A DNA stretch of 64,000 bases from Prosapia bicincta (lineage: Eukaryota > Arthropoda > Insecta > Hemiptera > Cercopidae): the NCBI GenBank assembly GCA_036971475.1, contig JBAIZL010000006.1, positions 140,088,143-140,152,142 of the forward strand. The letters run 5' to 3'. Positions 11,975-25,950 of this stretch are shown in pieces. Under the pieces are notes generated by a model. The model saw only the letters and a list, made by a program, of their open reading frames with translations, was not told the DNA's origin and made no database searches. A program made the translations under genes and the position numbers. Every line of letters begins with the position of its first letter. The first letter of the stretch is position 1.

Positions 11975-14880
11975 AAACGCATTAAGCAATTAACAAATAT
12001 ATATATGGCAAACGAAAGCCAAATACCAACGATCAGATATACGAGCATGTTAGCCTTATGTATAAAAATAAAATGTATATTAAACAATTAAAAAATAGGA
12101 TATATGGCAAACAAAAGCGGAATACAGATCTTCATATATACATGAAAAAACTAACGTTATGGATAACAACGAATTATGTATATTAAACAATTAAAAAATA
12201 GGAAAAATGGCAAACAACAGCGGAATACAGATCTTCAAATATACATGAATAAACTAACGTTATGGATAGCAACGAATTATGTATATTAAACAATTAAAAA
12301 ATAGGAAAAGTGGCAAACAACAGCGGAATACAGATCTTCAAATATACATGAATAAACTAACGTTATGGATAGCAACGAATTATGTATATTAAACAATTAA
12401 AAAATAGGAAAAATGGCAAACAACAGCGAAATACAGATCTTCAAATATACATGAATAAACTAACGTTATGGATAGCAACGAATTATGTATATTAAACAAT
12501 TAAAAAATAGGAAAAATGGCAAACAACAGCGGAATACAGATCTTCAAATATACATGAATAAACTAACGTTATGGATAGCAACGAATTATGTATATTAAAC
12601 AATTAAAAAATAGGAAAAATGGCAAACAACAGCGGAATACAGATGTTCAAATATACATGAATAAACTAACGTTATGGATAGCAACGAATTATGTATATTA
12701 AACAATAAAAAATAGGAAAAATGGCAAACAACAGCGGAATACAGATCTTCAAATATACATGAATAAACTAACGTTATGGATAGCAACGAATTATGTATAT
12801 TAAACAATTAAAAAATAGGAAAAATGGCAAACAACAGCGAAATACAGATCTTCAAATATACATGAATAAACTAACGTTATGGATAGCAACGAATTATGTA
12901 TATTAAACAATAAAAAATAGGAAAAATGGCAAACAACAGCGGAATACAGATCTTCAAATATACATGAATAAACTAACGTTATGGATAGCAACGAATTATG
13001 TATATTAAACAATTAAAAAATAGGAAAAATGGCAAACAACAGCGGAATGCAGATGTTCAAATATACATGAATAAACTAACGTTATGGATAGCAACGAATT
13101 ATGTATATTAAACAATTAAAAAATAGGAAAAATGGCAAACAACAGCGGAATACAGATGTTCAAATATACATGAATAAACTAACGTTATGGATAGCAACGA
13201 ATTATGTATATTAAACAATTAAAAAATAGGAAAAATGGCAAACAACAGAGGAATACAGATCTTCAAATATACATGAATAAACTAACGTTATGGATAGCAA
13301 CGAATTATGTATATTAAACAATTAAAAAATAGGAAAAATGGCAAACAACAGCGGAATACAGATGTTCAAATATACATGAATAAACTAACGTTATGGATAG
13401 CAACGAATTATGTATATTAAACAATTAAAAAATAGGAAAAATGGCAAACAACAGCGGAATACAGATGTTCAAATATACATGAATAAACTAACGTTATGGA
13501 TAGAAACGAATTATGTATATTAAACAATTAAAAAATAGGAAAAATGGCAAACAACAGAGGAATACAGATCTTCAAATATACATGAATAAACTAACGTTAT
13601 GGATAGCAACGAATTATGTATATTAAACAATTAAAAAATAGGAAAAATGGCAAACAACAGCGGAATACAGATGTTCAAATATACATGAATAAACTAACGT
13701 TATGGATAGCAACGAATTATGTATATTAAACAATTAAAAAATAGGAAAAATGGCAAACAACAGCGGAATACAGATGTTCAAATATACATGAATAAACTAA
13801 CGTTATGGATAGCAACGAATTATGTATATTAAACAATTAAAAAATAGGAAAAATGGCAAACAACAGCGGAATACAGATGTTCACATATACATGAATAAAC
13901 TAACGTTATGGATAGCAACGAATTATGTATATTAAACAATTAAAAAATAGGAAAAATGGCAAACAACAGAGGAATACAGATCTTCAAATATACATGAATA
14001 AACTAACGTTATGGATAGCAACGAATTATGTATATTAAACAATTAAAAAATAGGAAAAATGGCAAACAACAGCGGAATACAGATGTTCAAATATACATGA
14101 ATAAACTAACGTTATGGATAGCAACGAATTATGTATATTAAACAATTAAAAAATAGGAAAAATGGCAAACAACAGAGGAATACAGATCTTCAAATATACA
14201 TGAATAAACTAACGTTATGGATAGCAACGAATTATGTATATTAAACAATAAAAAATAGGAAAAATGGCAAACAATAGCGGAATACAGATGTTCAAATATA
14301 CATGAATAAACTAACGTTATGGATAGCAACGAATAATGTATAATAAACAATAAAAAATAGGAAAAATGGCAAACAACAGCGGAATACAGTTGATCGAATA
14401 TACATGAATAAACTAACGTTATGGATAACCACGAATTATGTATGTTAAACAATTAAAGAATAGGATATATGGCAAACAACAGCGAAATACAGATCTTCAA
14501 ATATACATGAATAAACTAACGTTATGGATAACAACGAATTATGTATATTAAACAAAAAAAATAGGAAAAATGGCAAACAACAGCGGAATACAGTTGATCG
14601 AATATACATGAATAAACTAACGTTATGGATAGCAACGAATTATGTATATTATTCAATTAAAAAATAGGATATATGGCAAACAACAGCGGAATACAGATGT
14701 TCAAATATACATGAATAAACTAACGTTATGGATAACAACGAATTATATATATTAAACAATTAAAGAATAGGATATATGGCAAACAACAACTGAATACAGA
14801 TGTTCAAATGTACATGAATAAACTATCGTTATGGATAGCAACAAGTTATGTATATTAAACAATTAACAAATATACAGTTA
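11975..14880. repeat. 103-bp satellite array, about 27 units
   Basis: The unit contains ttaaacaattaaaaaatagg, atggcaaacaacagcgga, atacatgaataaactaacg and ttatggatagcaacgaatta. Spacing is 103 bases (for example 12191 to 12294). Some units lack one base of the aattaaaaaa run, giving 102 bp and short in-phase frames on the minus strand. Central units are almost identical while both edges are diverged, the usual mark of homogenisation by unequal exchange. A further diverged unit lies at about 15485-15560, beyond the transposase relic. Confidence 0.96.
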
Positions 14881-14935
14881 ATGTTATTCATTCATCTAAT
14901 TTGTCGTTTCAAACAGTTTTTCTACATAATTAATA

Positions 14936-15300
14936 AACTTCAATATGTTAGCCCTTAGTCGCTCGCCAAACGATACTCAACTTCTCTCCAAACATTCGTT
15001 CATATTTCTTCGGTTATGGTTGTCATACCTTCATTAATCCTTTTTATAAATGGTTCAGGTCACGAATAAACAAGGCTTTTGATGTACAACCACAAGAAGA
15101 AATCACAAGGTGTCAGGTCTAGACTCCCTGGAGGCCACAACATTGATCCTTGCCGGCTTATCCATCGATCTTCAAATTGATCTCAGCGTTCAAAACTTCC
15201 GTGACCAACGCACTGAAGTGTGTGTGTGTTTTTCCATTTTGTTGGAAACTTTTGGGTTGAAGGTTTCCAGAGATACCAACATAACATCTAGAAATTTCCA
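14936..15300 (-). pseudogene. Mariner-type DDE transposase C-terminal relic
   Basis: Read on the minus strand, one frame gives FQQNGKTHTHFSALVTEVLN, matching the FQQDGAPPH motif of this transposase group with the catalytic Asp replaced by Asn. After a frameshift, another frame gives DRWISRQGS, WPPGSLDLTPCDFFLWLY and IKSLVYS, the hallmark block containing the second conserved Asp (LDLTP). A third stretch continues PEPFIKRINEGMTTITEEI, with stops after it. This group (IS630-Tc1-mariner DDE, the kind often paired with a DUF4817 N-terminus in arthropods) cuts and pastes DNA. Several frameshifts and stops show it is dead. It separates the 103-bp satellite from the next satellites. Confidence 0.8.
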
Positions 15301-15358
15301 TTCAATCTTCCTACGAATTACTGAAACGCACATGTTCTTTCATAAACACTCTGTATAG

Positions 15359-15367
<9 letters not shown>

Positions 15368-15402
<35 letters not shown>
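15368..15402. repeat. (TA)n microsatellite
   Basis: A (GT)n start is followed by pure TA dinucleotides. Confidence 0.95.
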
Positions 15403-15405
<3 letters not shown>

Positions 15406-15594
15406 AAACGACACTCAAATACAATGATCAGAAATACAATAAAAAACCAAGTTTTGGTAAGTAGTCTCAATATGAAACAGTAACAAATATATATGATAGC
15501 AACCCGCCAAATATAGACGCCCAGATAAGAGAATAGACTAACGTTATTTATACGAGACCAATAAAATTTTTAAAAACTGCAAAACAAGAAAATT

Positions 15595-18500
15595 TCTTCG
15601 ACCTTCGCCAGCGAATAGTAAATATTAATCACGTTATTAAGGCCTCCAAAACTAAAAATATAATTTTAGAACTTATGTAAAACATTCGCCAGAGAATAGT
15701 GAATATTAATCGCGTTATTAACACCTCCATAACTAAAAATATAATTTTAGAACTTATGTAAAACCTTCGACAGAGGTTAGTGGATATTAATCGCGTTATT
15801 AACGATTCCATAACTAAAAATATAATTTTAGAACTTATGTAAAACCTTCGCCAGAGGTTAGTGGATACTAATCGCGTTAATAACGCCTCCATAACTAAAA
15901 ATATAATTTTAGAACTTATGTAAAACCTTCCCCAGAGAATAGTGAATATTAATCGCGTTATTAACGCCTCCATAACTAAAAATATAATTTTAGAACTTAT
16001 GTAAAACCTTCGCCAGAGGTTAGTGGATACTAATCGCGTTAATAACGCCTCCATAACTAAAAATATAATTTTAGAACTTATATAAAACCTTCCCCAGAGG
16101 TTAGTGGATATTAATCACGTTATTAAGGCCTCCAAAACTAAAAATATAATTTTAGAACTTATGTAAAACATTCGCCAGAGAATAGTGAATATTAATCGCG
16201 TTATTAACGCCTCCATAACTAAAAATATAATTTTAGAACTTATGTAAAACCTTCGCCAGAGGTTAGTGGATACTAATCGCGTTAATAACGCCTCCATAAC
16301 TAAAAATATAATTTTAGAACTTATATAAAACCTTCCCCAGAGGTTAGTGGATATTAATGGCGTTAATAACGCCTCCATAACTAAAAATATAATTTTAGAA
16401 CTTATGTGAAACCTTCGGCAGAGGTTAGTGGATATTAATCGCGTTATTAACGCCTCCATAACTAAAAATATAATTTTAGAACTTATGTGAAACCTTCGGC
16501 AGAGGTTAGTGGATATTAATCGCGTTATTAACGCCTCCATAACTAAAAATATAATTTTAGAACTTATGTAAAACCTTCGCCAGAGGTTAGTGGATATTAA
16601 TCGCGTTATTAACGCCTCCATAACTAAAAATATAATTTTAGAACTTATGTAAAACCTTCGCCAGAGGTTAGTGGATACTAATCGCGTTATTAACGCCTCC
16701 ATAACTAAAAATATAATTTTAGAACTTATGTAAAACCTTCGCCAGAGGTTAGTGGATATTAATCGCGTTATTAACGCCTCCATAACTAAAAATATAATTT
16801 TAGAACTTATGTAAAACCTTCGCCCGAGGTTAGTGGATATTAATCGCGTTATTAACGCCTCCATAACTAAAAATATAATTTTAGAACTTATGTAAAACCT
16901 TCGCCAGAGGTTAGTGGATATTAATCGCGTTATTAACGCCTCCATAACTAAAAATATAATTTTAGAACTTATGTAAAACCTTCGCCAGAGGTTAGTGGAT
17001 ATTAATCGCATTATTAACGCCTCCATAACTAAAAATATAATTTTAGAACTTATGTAAAACCTTCGGCAGAGGTTAGTGGATATTAATCGCGTTATTAACG
17101 CATCCATAACTAAAAATATAATTTTAGAACTTATGTAAAACCTTCGGCAGACGTTAGTGGATATTAATCGCGTTATTAACGCCTCCATAACTAAAAATAT
17201 AATTTTAGAACTTATGTAAAACCTTCGGCAGAGGTTAGTGGATATTAATCGCATTATTAACGCCTCCATAACTAAAAATATAATTTTAGAACTTATGTAA
17301 AACCTTCGCCAGAGGTTTTGGATATTAATCGCATTATTAACGCCTCCGTAACTAAAAATATAATTTTAGAACTTATGTAAAACCTTCACCAGAGGTTAGT
17401 GGATATTAATCGCGTTATTAACGCCTCCATAACTAAAAATATAATTTTAGAACTTATGTAAAACCTTCGCCAGAGGTTAGTGGATATTAATCGCGTTATT
17501 AACGCCTCCATAACTAAAAATATAATTTTAGAACTTATGTAAAACCTTCGCCAGAGGTTAGTGGATATTATTCGCATTATTAACGCCTCCATAACTAAAA
17601 ATATAATTTTAGAACTTATGTAAAACCTTCGGCAGAGGTTAGTGGATATTAATCGCGTTATTAACGCCTCCATAACTAAAAATATAATTTTAGAACTTAT
17701 GTAAAACCTTCGGCAGAGGTTAGTGGATATTAATCGCATTATTAACGCCTCCATAATTAACATATAATTTTAGAACTTATGTAAAACCTTCGCCCGAGGT
17801 TTTGGATATTAATCGCATTATTAACGCCTCCATAACTAAAAATATAATTTTAGAACTTATGTAAAACCTTCGGCAGAGGTTAGTGGATATTAATCGCGTT
17901 ATTAACGCCTCCATAACTAAAAATATAATTTTAGAACTTATGTAAAACCTTCGGCAGAGGTTAGTGGATATTAATCGCATTATTAACGCCTCCATAATTA
18001 ACATATAATTTTAGAACTTATGTAAAACCTTCGCCCGAGGTTTTGGATATTAATCGCATTATTAACGCCTCCATAACTAAAAATATAATTTTAGAACTTA
18101 TGTAAAACCTTCGGCAGAGGTTAGTGGATATTAATCGCGTTATTAACGCATCCATAACTAAAAATATAATTTTAGAACTTATGTAAAACCTTCGCCCGAG
18201 GTTTTGGATATTAATCGCATTATTAACGCCTCCATAACTAAAAATATAATTTTAGAACTTATGTAAAACCTTTGTCAGAGGTTAGTGGATATTAATCGCA
18301 TTATTAACGCCTCCATAATTAACATATAATTTTAGAACTTATGTAAAACCATCGCCCGAGGTTTTGGATATTAATCGCATTATTAACGCCTCCATAACTA
18401 AAAATATAATTTTAGAACTTATGTAAAACCTGGATATTAATCGCGTTATTAACGCCTCCATAACTAAAAATATAATTTTAGAACTTATGTAAAACCTTTG

Positions 18501-21500
18501 TCAGAGGTTAGTGGATATTAATCGCGTTATGAACGCCTCCATAACTAAAAATATAATTTTAGAACTTATGTAAAACCTTTGTCAGAGGTTAGTGGATATT
18601 AATGGCGTTATTAAAGCCTCCATAACTAAAAATATAATTTTAGAACTTATGTAAAACCTTTGTCAGAGGTTAGTGGATATTAATCGCGTTATGAACGCCT
18701 CCATAAAAAAAAACATAATTTTAGAACTTATGTAAAACCTTTGTCAGAGGTTAGTGGATATTAATCGCGTTATGAACGCCTCCATAACTAAAAATATAAT
18801 TTTAGAACTTATGTAAAACCTTTGTCAGAGGTTAGTGGATATTAATCGTGTTATTAACGCCTCCATAACTAAAAATATAATTTTAGAACTTATGTAAAAC
18901 CTTTGTCAGAGGTTAGTGGATATTAATCGTGTTATTAACGCCTCCATAACTAAAAATATAATTTTAGAACTTATGTAAAACCTTTGTCAGAGGTTAGTGG
19001 ATATTAATCGCGTTATTAACGCCTCCATAACAAAAAATATAATTTTAGAACTTATGTAAAACCTTTGTCAGAGGTTAGTGGATATTAATCGCGTTATTAA
19101 CGCCTTAATAACTAAAAATATAATTTTAGAACTTATGTAAAACCTTTGTCAGAGGTTAGTGGATATTAATCGCGTTATGAACGCCTCCATAACAAAAAAT
19201 ATAATTTTAGAACTTATGTAAAACCTTCGCCAGAGATTAGTGGATATTAATCGTGTTATTAACGCCTCCATAACTAAAAATATAATTTTAGAACTTATGT
19301 AAAACCTTCGCCAGAGATTAGTGGATATTAATCGTGTTATTAACGCCTCCATAACTAAAAATATAATTTTAGAACTTATGTAAAACCTTCGCCAGAGATT
19401 AGTGGATATTAATCGTGTTATTAACGCCTCCATAACTAAAAATATAATTTTAGAACTTATGTAAAACCTTCGCCAGAGATTAGTGGATATTAATCGTGTT
19501 ATTAACGCCTCCATAACTAAAAATATAATTTTAGAACTTATGTAAAACCTTCGCCAGAGATTAGTGGATATTAATCGCGTTATTAACGCCTCCATAACTA
19601 AAAATATAATTTTAGAACTTATGTAAAACCTTTGTCAGAGGTTAGTGGATATTAATCGCGTTATGAACGCCTCCATAACAAAAAATATAATTTTAGAACT
19701 TATGTAAAACCTTCGCCAGAGATTAGTGGATATTAATCGTGTTATTAACGCCTCCATAACTAAAAATATAATTTTTGAACTTATGTAAAACCTTCGGCAG
19801 AGGTTAGTGGATATTAATCGCATTATTAACGCCTCCGTAACTAAAAATATAATTTTAGAACTTATGTAAAACCTTCGCCAGAGATTAGTGGATATTAATC
19901 GTGTTATTAACGCCTTAATAACTAAAAATATAATTTTAGAACTTATGTAAAACCTTCGCCAGAGGTTAGTGGATATTAATCGCATTATTAACGCCTCCAT
20001 AACTAAAAATATAATTTTAGAACTTATGTAAAACCTTCGCCAGAGGTTAGTGGATATTAATCGCGTTATTAACGCCTCCATAACTAAAAATATAATTTTT
20101 GAACTTATGTAAAACCTTCGGCAGAGATTAGTGGATATTAATCGCATTATTAACGCCTCCATAACTAAAAATATAATTTTAGAACTTATGTAAAACCTTC
20201 GCCAGAGGTTAGTGGATATTAATCGCATTATTAACGCCTCCATAACTAAAAATATAATTTTTGAACTTATGTAAAACCTTCGCCAGAGATTAGTGGATAT
20301 TAATCGCATTATTAACGCCTCCATAACTAAAAATATAATTTTAGAACTTATGTAAAACCTTCGGCAGAGGTTAGTGGATATTAATCGCATTATTAACGCC
20401 TCCGTAACTAAAAATATAATTTTAGAACTTATGTAAAACCTTCGCCAGAGATTAGTGGATATTAATCGTGTTATTAACGCCTTAATAACTAAAAATATAA
20501 TTTTAGAACTTATGTAAAACCTTCGCCAGAGGTTAGTGGATATTAATCGCATTATTAACGCCTCCATAACTAAAAATATAATTTTAGAACTTATGTAAAA
20601 CCTTCGCCAGAGGTTAGTGGATATTAATCGCGTTATTAACGCCTCCATAACTAAAAATATAATTTTAGAACTTATGTAAAACCTTTGTCAGAGGTTAGTG
20701 GATATTAATCGCGTTATGAACGCCTCCATAACAAAAAATATAATTTTAGAACTTATGTAAAACCTTCGCCAGAGATTAGTGGATATTAATCGTGTTATTA
20801 ACGCCTCCATAACTAAAAATATAATTTTTGAACTTATGTAAAACCTTCGCCAGAGATTAGTGGATATTAATCGCATTATTAACGCCTCCATAACTAAAAA
20901 TATAATTTTTGAACTTATGTAAAACCTTCGCCAGAGATTAGTGGATATTAATCGCATTATTAACGCCTCCGTAACTAAAAATATAATTTTAGAACTTATG
21001 TAAAACCTTCGCCAGAGATTAGTGGATATTAATCGTGTTATTAACGCCTTAATAACTAAAAATATAATTTTAGAACTTATGTAAAACCTTCGCCAGAGGT
21101 TAGTGGATATTAATCGCATTATTAACGCCTCCATAACTAAAAATATAATTTTAGAACTTATGTAAAACCTTCGCCAGAGGTTAGTGGATATTAATCGCGT
21201 TATTAACGCCTCCATAACTAAAAATATAATTTTAGAACTTATGTAAAACCTTCGCCAGAGGTTAGTGGATATTATTCGCATTATTAACGCCTCCATAACT
21301 AAAAATATAATTTTAGAACTTATGTAAAACCTTCGCCAGAGGTTAGTGGATATTAATCGCGTTATTAACGCCTCCATAACTAAAAATATAATTTTAGAAC
21401 TTATGTAAAACCTTCGCCAGAGGTTAGTGGATATTATTCGCGTTATTAACGCCTCCATAACTAAAAATATAATTTTAGAACTTATGTAAAACCTTCGCCA

Positions 21501-22440
21501 GAGGTTAGTGGATATTATTCGCATTATTAACGCCTCCATAACTAAAAATATAATTTTAGAACTTATGTAAAACCTTCGCCAGAGATTAGTGGATATTAAT
21601 CGTGTTATTAACGCCTTAATAACTAAAAATATAATTTTAGAACTTATGTAAAACCTTCGCCAGAGGTTAGTGGATATTAATCGCGTTATTAACGCCTCCA
21701 TAACTAAAAATATAATTTTAGAACTTATGTAAAACCTTTGTCAGAGGTTAGTGGATATTAATCGCGTTAATAACGCCTCCATAACTAAAAATATAATTTT
21801 AGAACTTATGTAAAACCTTTGTCAGAGGTTAGTGGATATTAATCGCGTTAATAACGCCTCCAAAACTAAAAATATAATTTTAGAACTTATGTAAAACCTT
21901 CGGCAGAGGTTAGTGGATATTAATCGCGTTATTAACGCCTCCAAAACTAAAAATATAATTTTAGAACTTATGTAAAACCTTCGGCAGAGGTTAGTGGATA
22001 TTAATCGCGTTAATAACGCCTCCAAAACTAAAAATATAATTTTAGAACTTATGTAAAACCTTTGTCAGAGGTTAGTGGATATTAATCGCGTTAATAACGC
22101 CTCCATAACTAAAAATATAATTTTAGAACTTATGTAAAACCTTTGTCAGAGGTTAGTGGATATTAATCGCGTTAATAACGCCTCCAAAACTAAAAATATA
22201 ATTTTAGAACTTATGTAAAACCTTCGGCAGAGGTTAGTGGATATTAATCGCGTTATTAACGTCTCCATAACTAAAAATATAATTTTAGAACTTATGTAAA
22301 ACCTTCGCCAGAGGTTAGTGGATATTAATCGCGTTATTAACGCCTCCATAACTAAAAATATAATTTTAAACTTATGTAAAAATTTCGCCAGCGAATAGTG
22401 AATATTAATTGCGTTATTGACGCCTCCATAACTATAATTT
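15595..22440. repeat. 81-bp satellite array, about 84 units
   Basis: The unit contains taaaaccttcgccagaggtt, agtggatattaatcgcgtta, ttaacgcctccataactaaa and aatataattttagaacttat, 81 bases in all. Because 81 is 27 codons and one minus-strand frame has no stop, open frames of up to 384 codons arise. Their translation is a 27-residue repeat beginning MEALITRLIST. Most differences between units change the amino acid (Trp/Cys, Thr/Met), and no splice or start context stands out, so I regard these as non-coding. Variants with ttttggat, tttgtcag or gattagtgg form local subfamilies. Confidence 0.95.
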
Positions 22441-25290
22441 TAGAACTTACGCAAAACCTTCGCCAGCGAATAGTGGATATTAATCGCGTTAATATATACA
22501 CCAAAACTAAAACTTATAATTTGAGTAAATCCTACACCATCTAGAAGAGGATGACAATCGCGGTATTATATACACCAAAAGCAAAACTCACAACTTGAGT
22601 AAAACCTTCACCATCCACAAGAGGATGATAATCGTGGAATTATATACACCAAAAGCAAAACTCACATCTTGAGTAAAACCTTCAACATCCAGAAGTGAAT
22701 GATAATCGCGTTATTATATACACCAAAAGCAAGACCTACAACTTACGTATAACCTACACCATCCAGAAGAGGAAGATAACCGCGGTATTATATACACCAA
22801 AAGCAAAACTCACAACTTGAGTAAAACCTTCACCATCCACAAGAGGATGATAATCGCGGAATTATATACACCAAAAGCAAAACTCACAACTTGAGTAAAA
22901 CCTTCACCATCCAGAAGTAGATGATAATCGCGTTATTATATACACCAAAAGCAAAACTCACAACTTGAGTAAAACCTTCACCATCCACAAGAGGATGATA
23001 ATCGCGGAATTATATACACCAAAAGCAAAACTCACAACTTGAGTAAAACCTTCACCATCCAGAAGTAGATGATAATCGCGTTATTATATACACCAAATGC
23101 AAAACTTACAACTTAAGTCAAACCTTCACCATAAGCAAAACTTACAACATAAGTCAAACCTTCACCATCCAGAAGTGGATGATAATCGCGTTATTATATA
23201 CACCAAAAGCAAAACTTACAACTTAAGTAAAACCTTCACCATCCAGAAGAGGATGATAATCGCGATATTATATACACGAAAAGCAAAACCTACAACTTAA
23301 GTATAACCTACACCATACAGTAGAGGATGATAATCGCGGTATAATATACACCTAAAGCAAATCTCACAACTTAAGTAAAACCTTCACCATCCAGAAGAGG
23401 ATGATAATCGCGTTATCATATACACCAAAAGCAAAACTTACAACTTGAGTAAAACCTTCACCAGCGAGTAGTGGATGATAATCGCGTTATTATATACACC
23501 AAAAGCAAAACCTACAACTTAAGTATAACCTACACCATCCAGAAGTGGATGATAATCGCGTTATTATATAAACCAAAAGCAAAACCTACAGCTTAAGTAT
23601 AACCTACACCATCCAGAAGAGGATGATAATCGCGTTATTATATACACCAAAAGCAAAACCTACAACTTAAGTATAATCTAAATAAATTTTAGAACTTATG
23701 TAAAACCTTCGCCAGAGGCTAGTGGATATTAATCGCGTTATTAACGCCTCCATAACTAAAAATATAATTTTAAACTTATGTAAAAATTTCGCCAGCGAAT
23801 AGTGAATATTAATTGCGTTATTGACGCCTCCATAACTATAATTTTAGAACTTACGCAAAACCTTCACCATCCAGAAGTGGATGATAATCGCGGTATTATA
23901 TACACCAAAAGCAAAACTTACAACTTGAGTAAAACTTACACCAGCGAGTAGTGGATGATAATCGAGTTATTATATACACCAAAATCAAAACTTACAACAT
24001 GAATCAAACCTTCACCATCCAGAAGTGGATGATAATTGAGTTATTAAATACACCAAAAGCAAAACTTAATATTCTAGTAAAACCTTCACCATCCACAAGA
24101 GGATGATAATCGCGGAATTATATACACCAAAAGCAAAACTCACAACTTGAGTAAAACCTTCACCATCCAGAAGTAGTTGATAATCGCGTTATTATATACA
24201 CCAAAAGCAAAACTCACAACTTGAGTAAAACCTTCACCATCCACAAGAGGATGATAATCGCGGAATTATATACACCAAAAGCAAAACTCACAACTTGAGT
24301 AAAACCTTCAACATCCAGAAGTAGATGATAATCGCGTTATTATATACACCAAATGCAAAACTTACAACTTAAGTCAAACCTTCACCATAAGCAAAACTTA
24401 CAACGTAAGTCAAACCTTCACCATCCAGAAGTGGATGATAATCGCGTTATTATATACACCAAAAGCAAAACTTACAACTTAAGTAAAACCTTCACCATCC
24501 AGAAGAGGATGATAATCGCGATATTATATACACGAAAAGCAAAACCTACAACTTAAGTATAACCTACACCATACAGTAGAGGATGATAATCGCGGTATAA
24601 TATACACCTAAAGCAAATCTCACAACTTAAGTAAAACCTTCACCATCCAGAAGAGGATGATAATCGCGTTATCATATACACCAAAAGCAAAACTTACAAC
24701 TTGAGTAAAACCTTCACCAGCGAGTAGTGGATGATAATCGCGTTATTATATACACCAAAAGCAAAACCTACAACTTAAGTATAACCTACACCATCCAGAA
24801 GTGGATGATAATCGCGTTATTATATAAACCAAAAGCAAAACCTACAGCTTAAGTATAACCTACACCATCCAGAAGAGGATGATAATCGCGTTATTATATA
24901 CACCAAAAGCAAAACCTACAACTTAAGTATAATCTAAATAAATTTTAGAACTTATGTAAAACCTTCGCCAGAGGCTAGTGGATATTAATCGCGTTATTAA
25001 CGCCTCCATAACTAAAAATATAATTTTAAACTTACGTAAAAATTTCGCCAGCGAATAGTGAATATTAATTGCGTTATTGACGCCTCCATAACTATAATTT
25101 TAGAACTTACGCAAAACCTTCACCATCCAGAAGTGGATGATAATCGAGTTATTATATACACCAAAATCAAAACTTACAACTTGAATCAAACCTTCACCAT
25201 CCAGAAGTGGATGATAATTGAGTTATTAAATACACCAAAAGCAAAACTTAATATTCTAGTAAAACCATCACCAGTGAGTAGTGGATGTTA
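22441..25290. repeat. 74-bp satellite array with 1,256-bp duplication
   Basis: The unit contains gataatcgcgttattatata, caccaaaagcaaaactcaca and aaaccttcaccatccagaag, with 74-base spacing (22849 to 22923). It shares the aaaaccttc-cc-ag and ggat-taatcgcg boxes with the 81-bp family, and single 81-bp units are embedded near 23690 and 24950. A block from about 22815 to 24070 is repeated almost exactly 1,256 bases downstream (for example 23097 and 24353, 23671 and 24927), showing a recent large tandem duplication. Confidence 0.92.
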
Positions 25291-25950
25291 TTCGCGTCAT
25301 TACATAAGTTAAAACATGTGTAGAACCTTCGCCAAGGAATACGGGTAGTTAAATACTTTATTAACACCGACAAAACAAAAAAAATATAAAATTAAAACTT
25401 GTGTAGAACCTTCGCCAAGGAATACGGGTAGTTAAATACTTTATTAACACCGACAAAACAAAAAAAATATAAAATTAAAACTTGTGTAGAACCTTCGCCA
25501 AGGAATACGGGTAGTTAAATACTTTATTAACACCGACAAAACAAAAAAAATATATAATTAAAACATGTGTAGAACCTTCGCCAGGGAATACGGAATGTTA
25601 AACGCTTTATTAACACCACCAAAACAAAAAAATATAAAATTGAAACTTGTGTAGAACCTTCGCCAGGGAATACGGGATTATTAACACTGCCAAAAGGAAA
25701 AAATATAAAATTAAAACTTGTGTAGAACCTTCGCCAGGGAATACGGAATGTTAAACGCTTTATTAACACCACCAAAACAAAAAAATATAAAATTGAAACT
25801 TGTGTAGAACCTTCGCCAGGGAATACGGGATTAATAACACTGCCCAAAGGAAAAAATATAAAATTAAAGCTTGTGTAGAACCTTCTTCGGGGAATACTGT
25901 AGGCTAAACGCTTTATTAACATCAAAAAAATAAATATATGTAATTAGAAC
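25291..25950. repeat. 83-bp satellite array, about 7 units
   Basis: The unit carries acttgtgtagaaccttcgcc, aaggaatacgggtagttaaa, tactttattaacaccgaca and aaacaaaaaaaatataaaat with 83-base spacing (25396 to 25479). Later units are shortened or changed (aacactgcc, aacaccacc). Confidence 0.93.

Noticed and set aside
12595..14452. Repeated 70-104-codon frames (MFNIHNSLLS...) as a protein family
   Set aside because: They appear only where a one-base deletion makes a 103-bp unit into 102 bp, so the frame continues by chance.
15110..15358. 82-codon plus-strand frame
   Set aside because: It is the antisense of the mariner-type transposase relic, whose motifs are on the minus strand.
19635..21701. 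Two 337-codon open frames on the minus strand as protein genes
   Set aside because: They are the 81-bp satellite read in a frame without stops; units differ by amino-acid-changing substitutions and there is no gene context.
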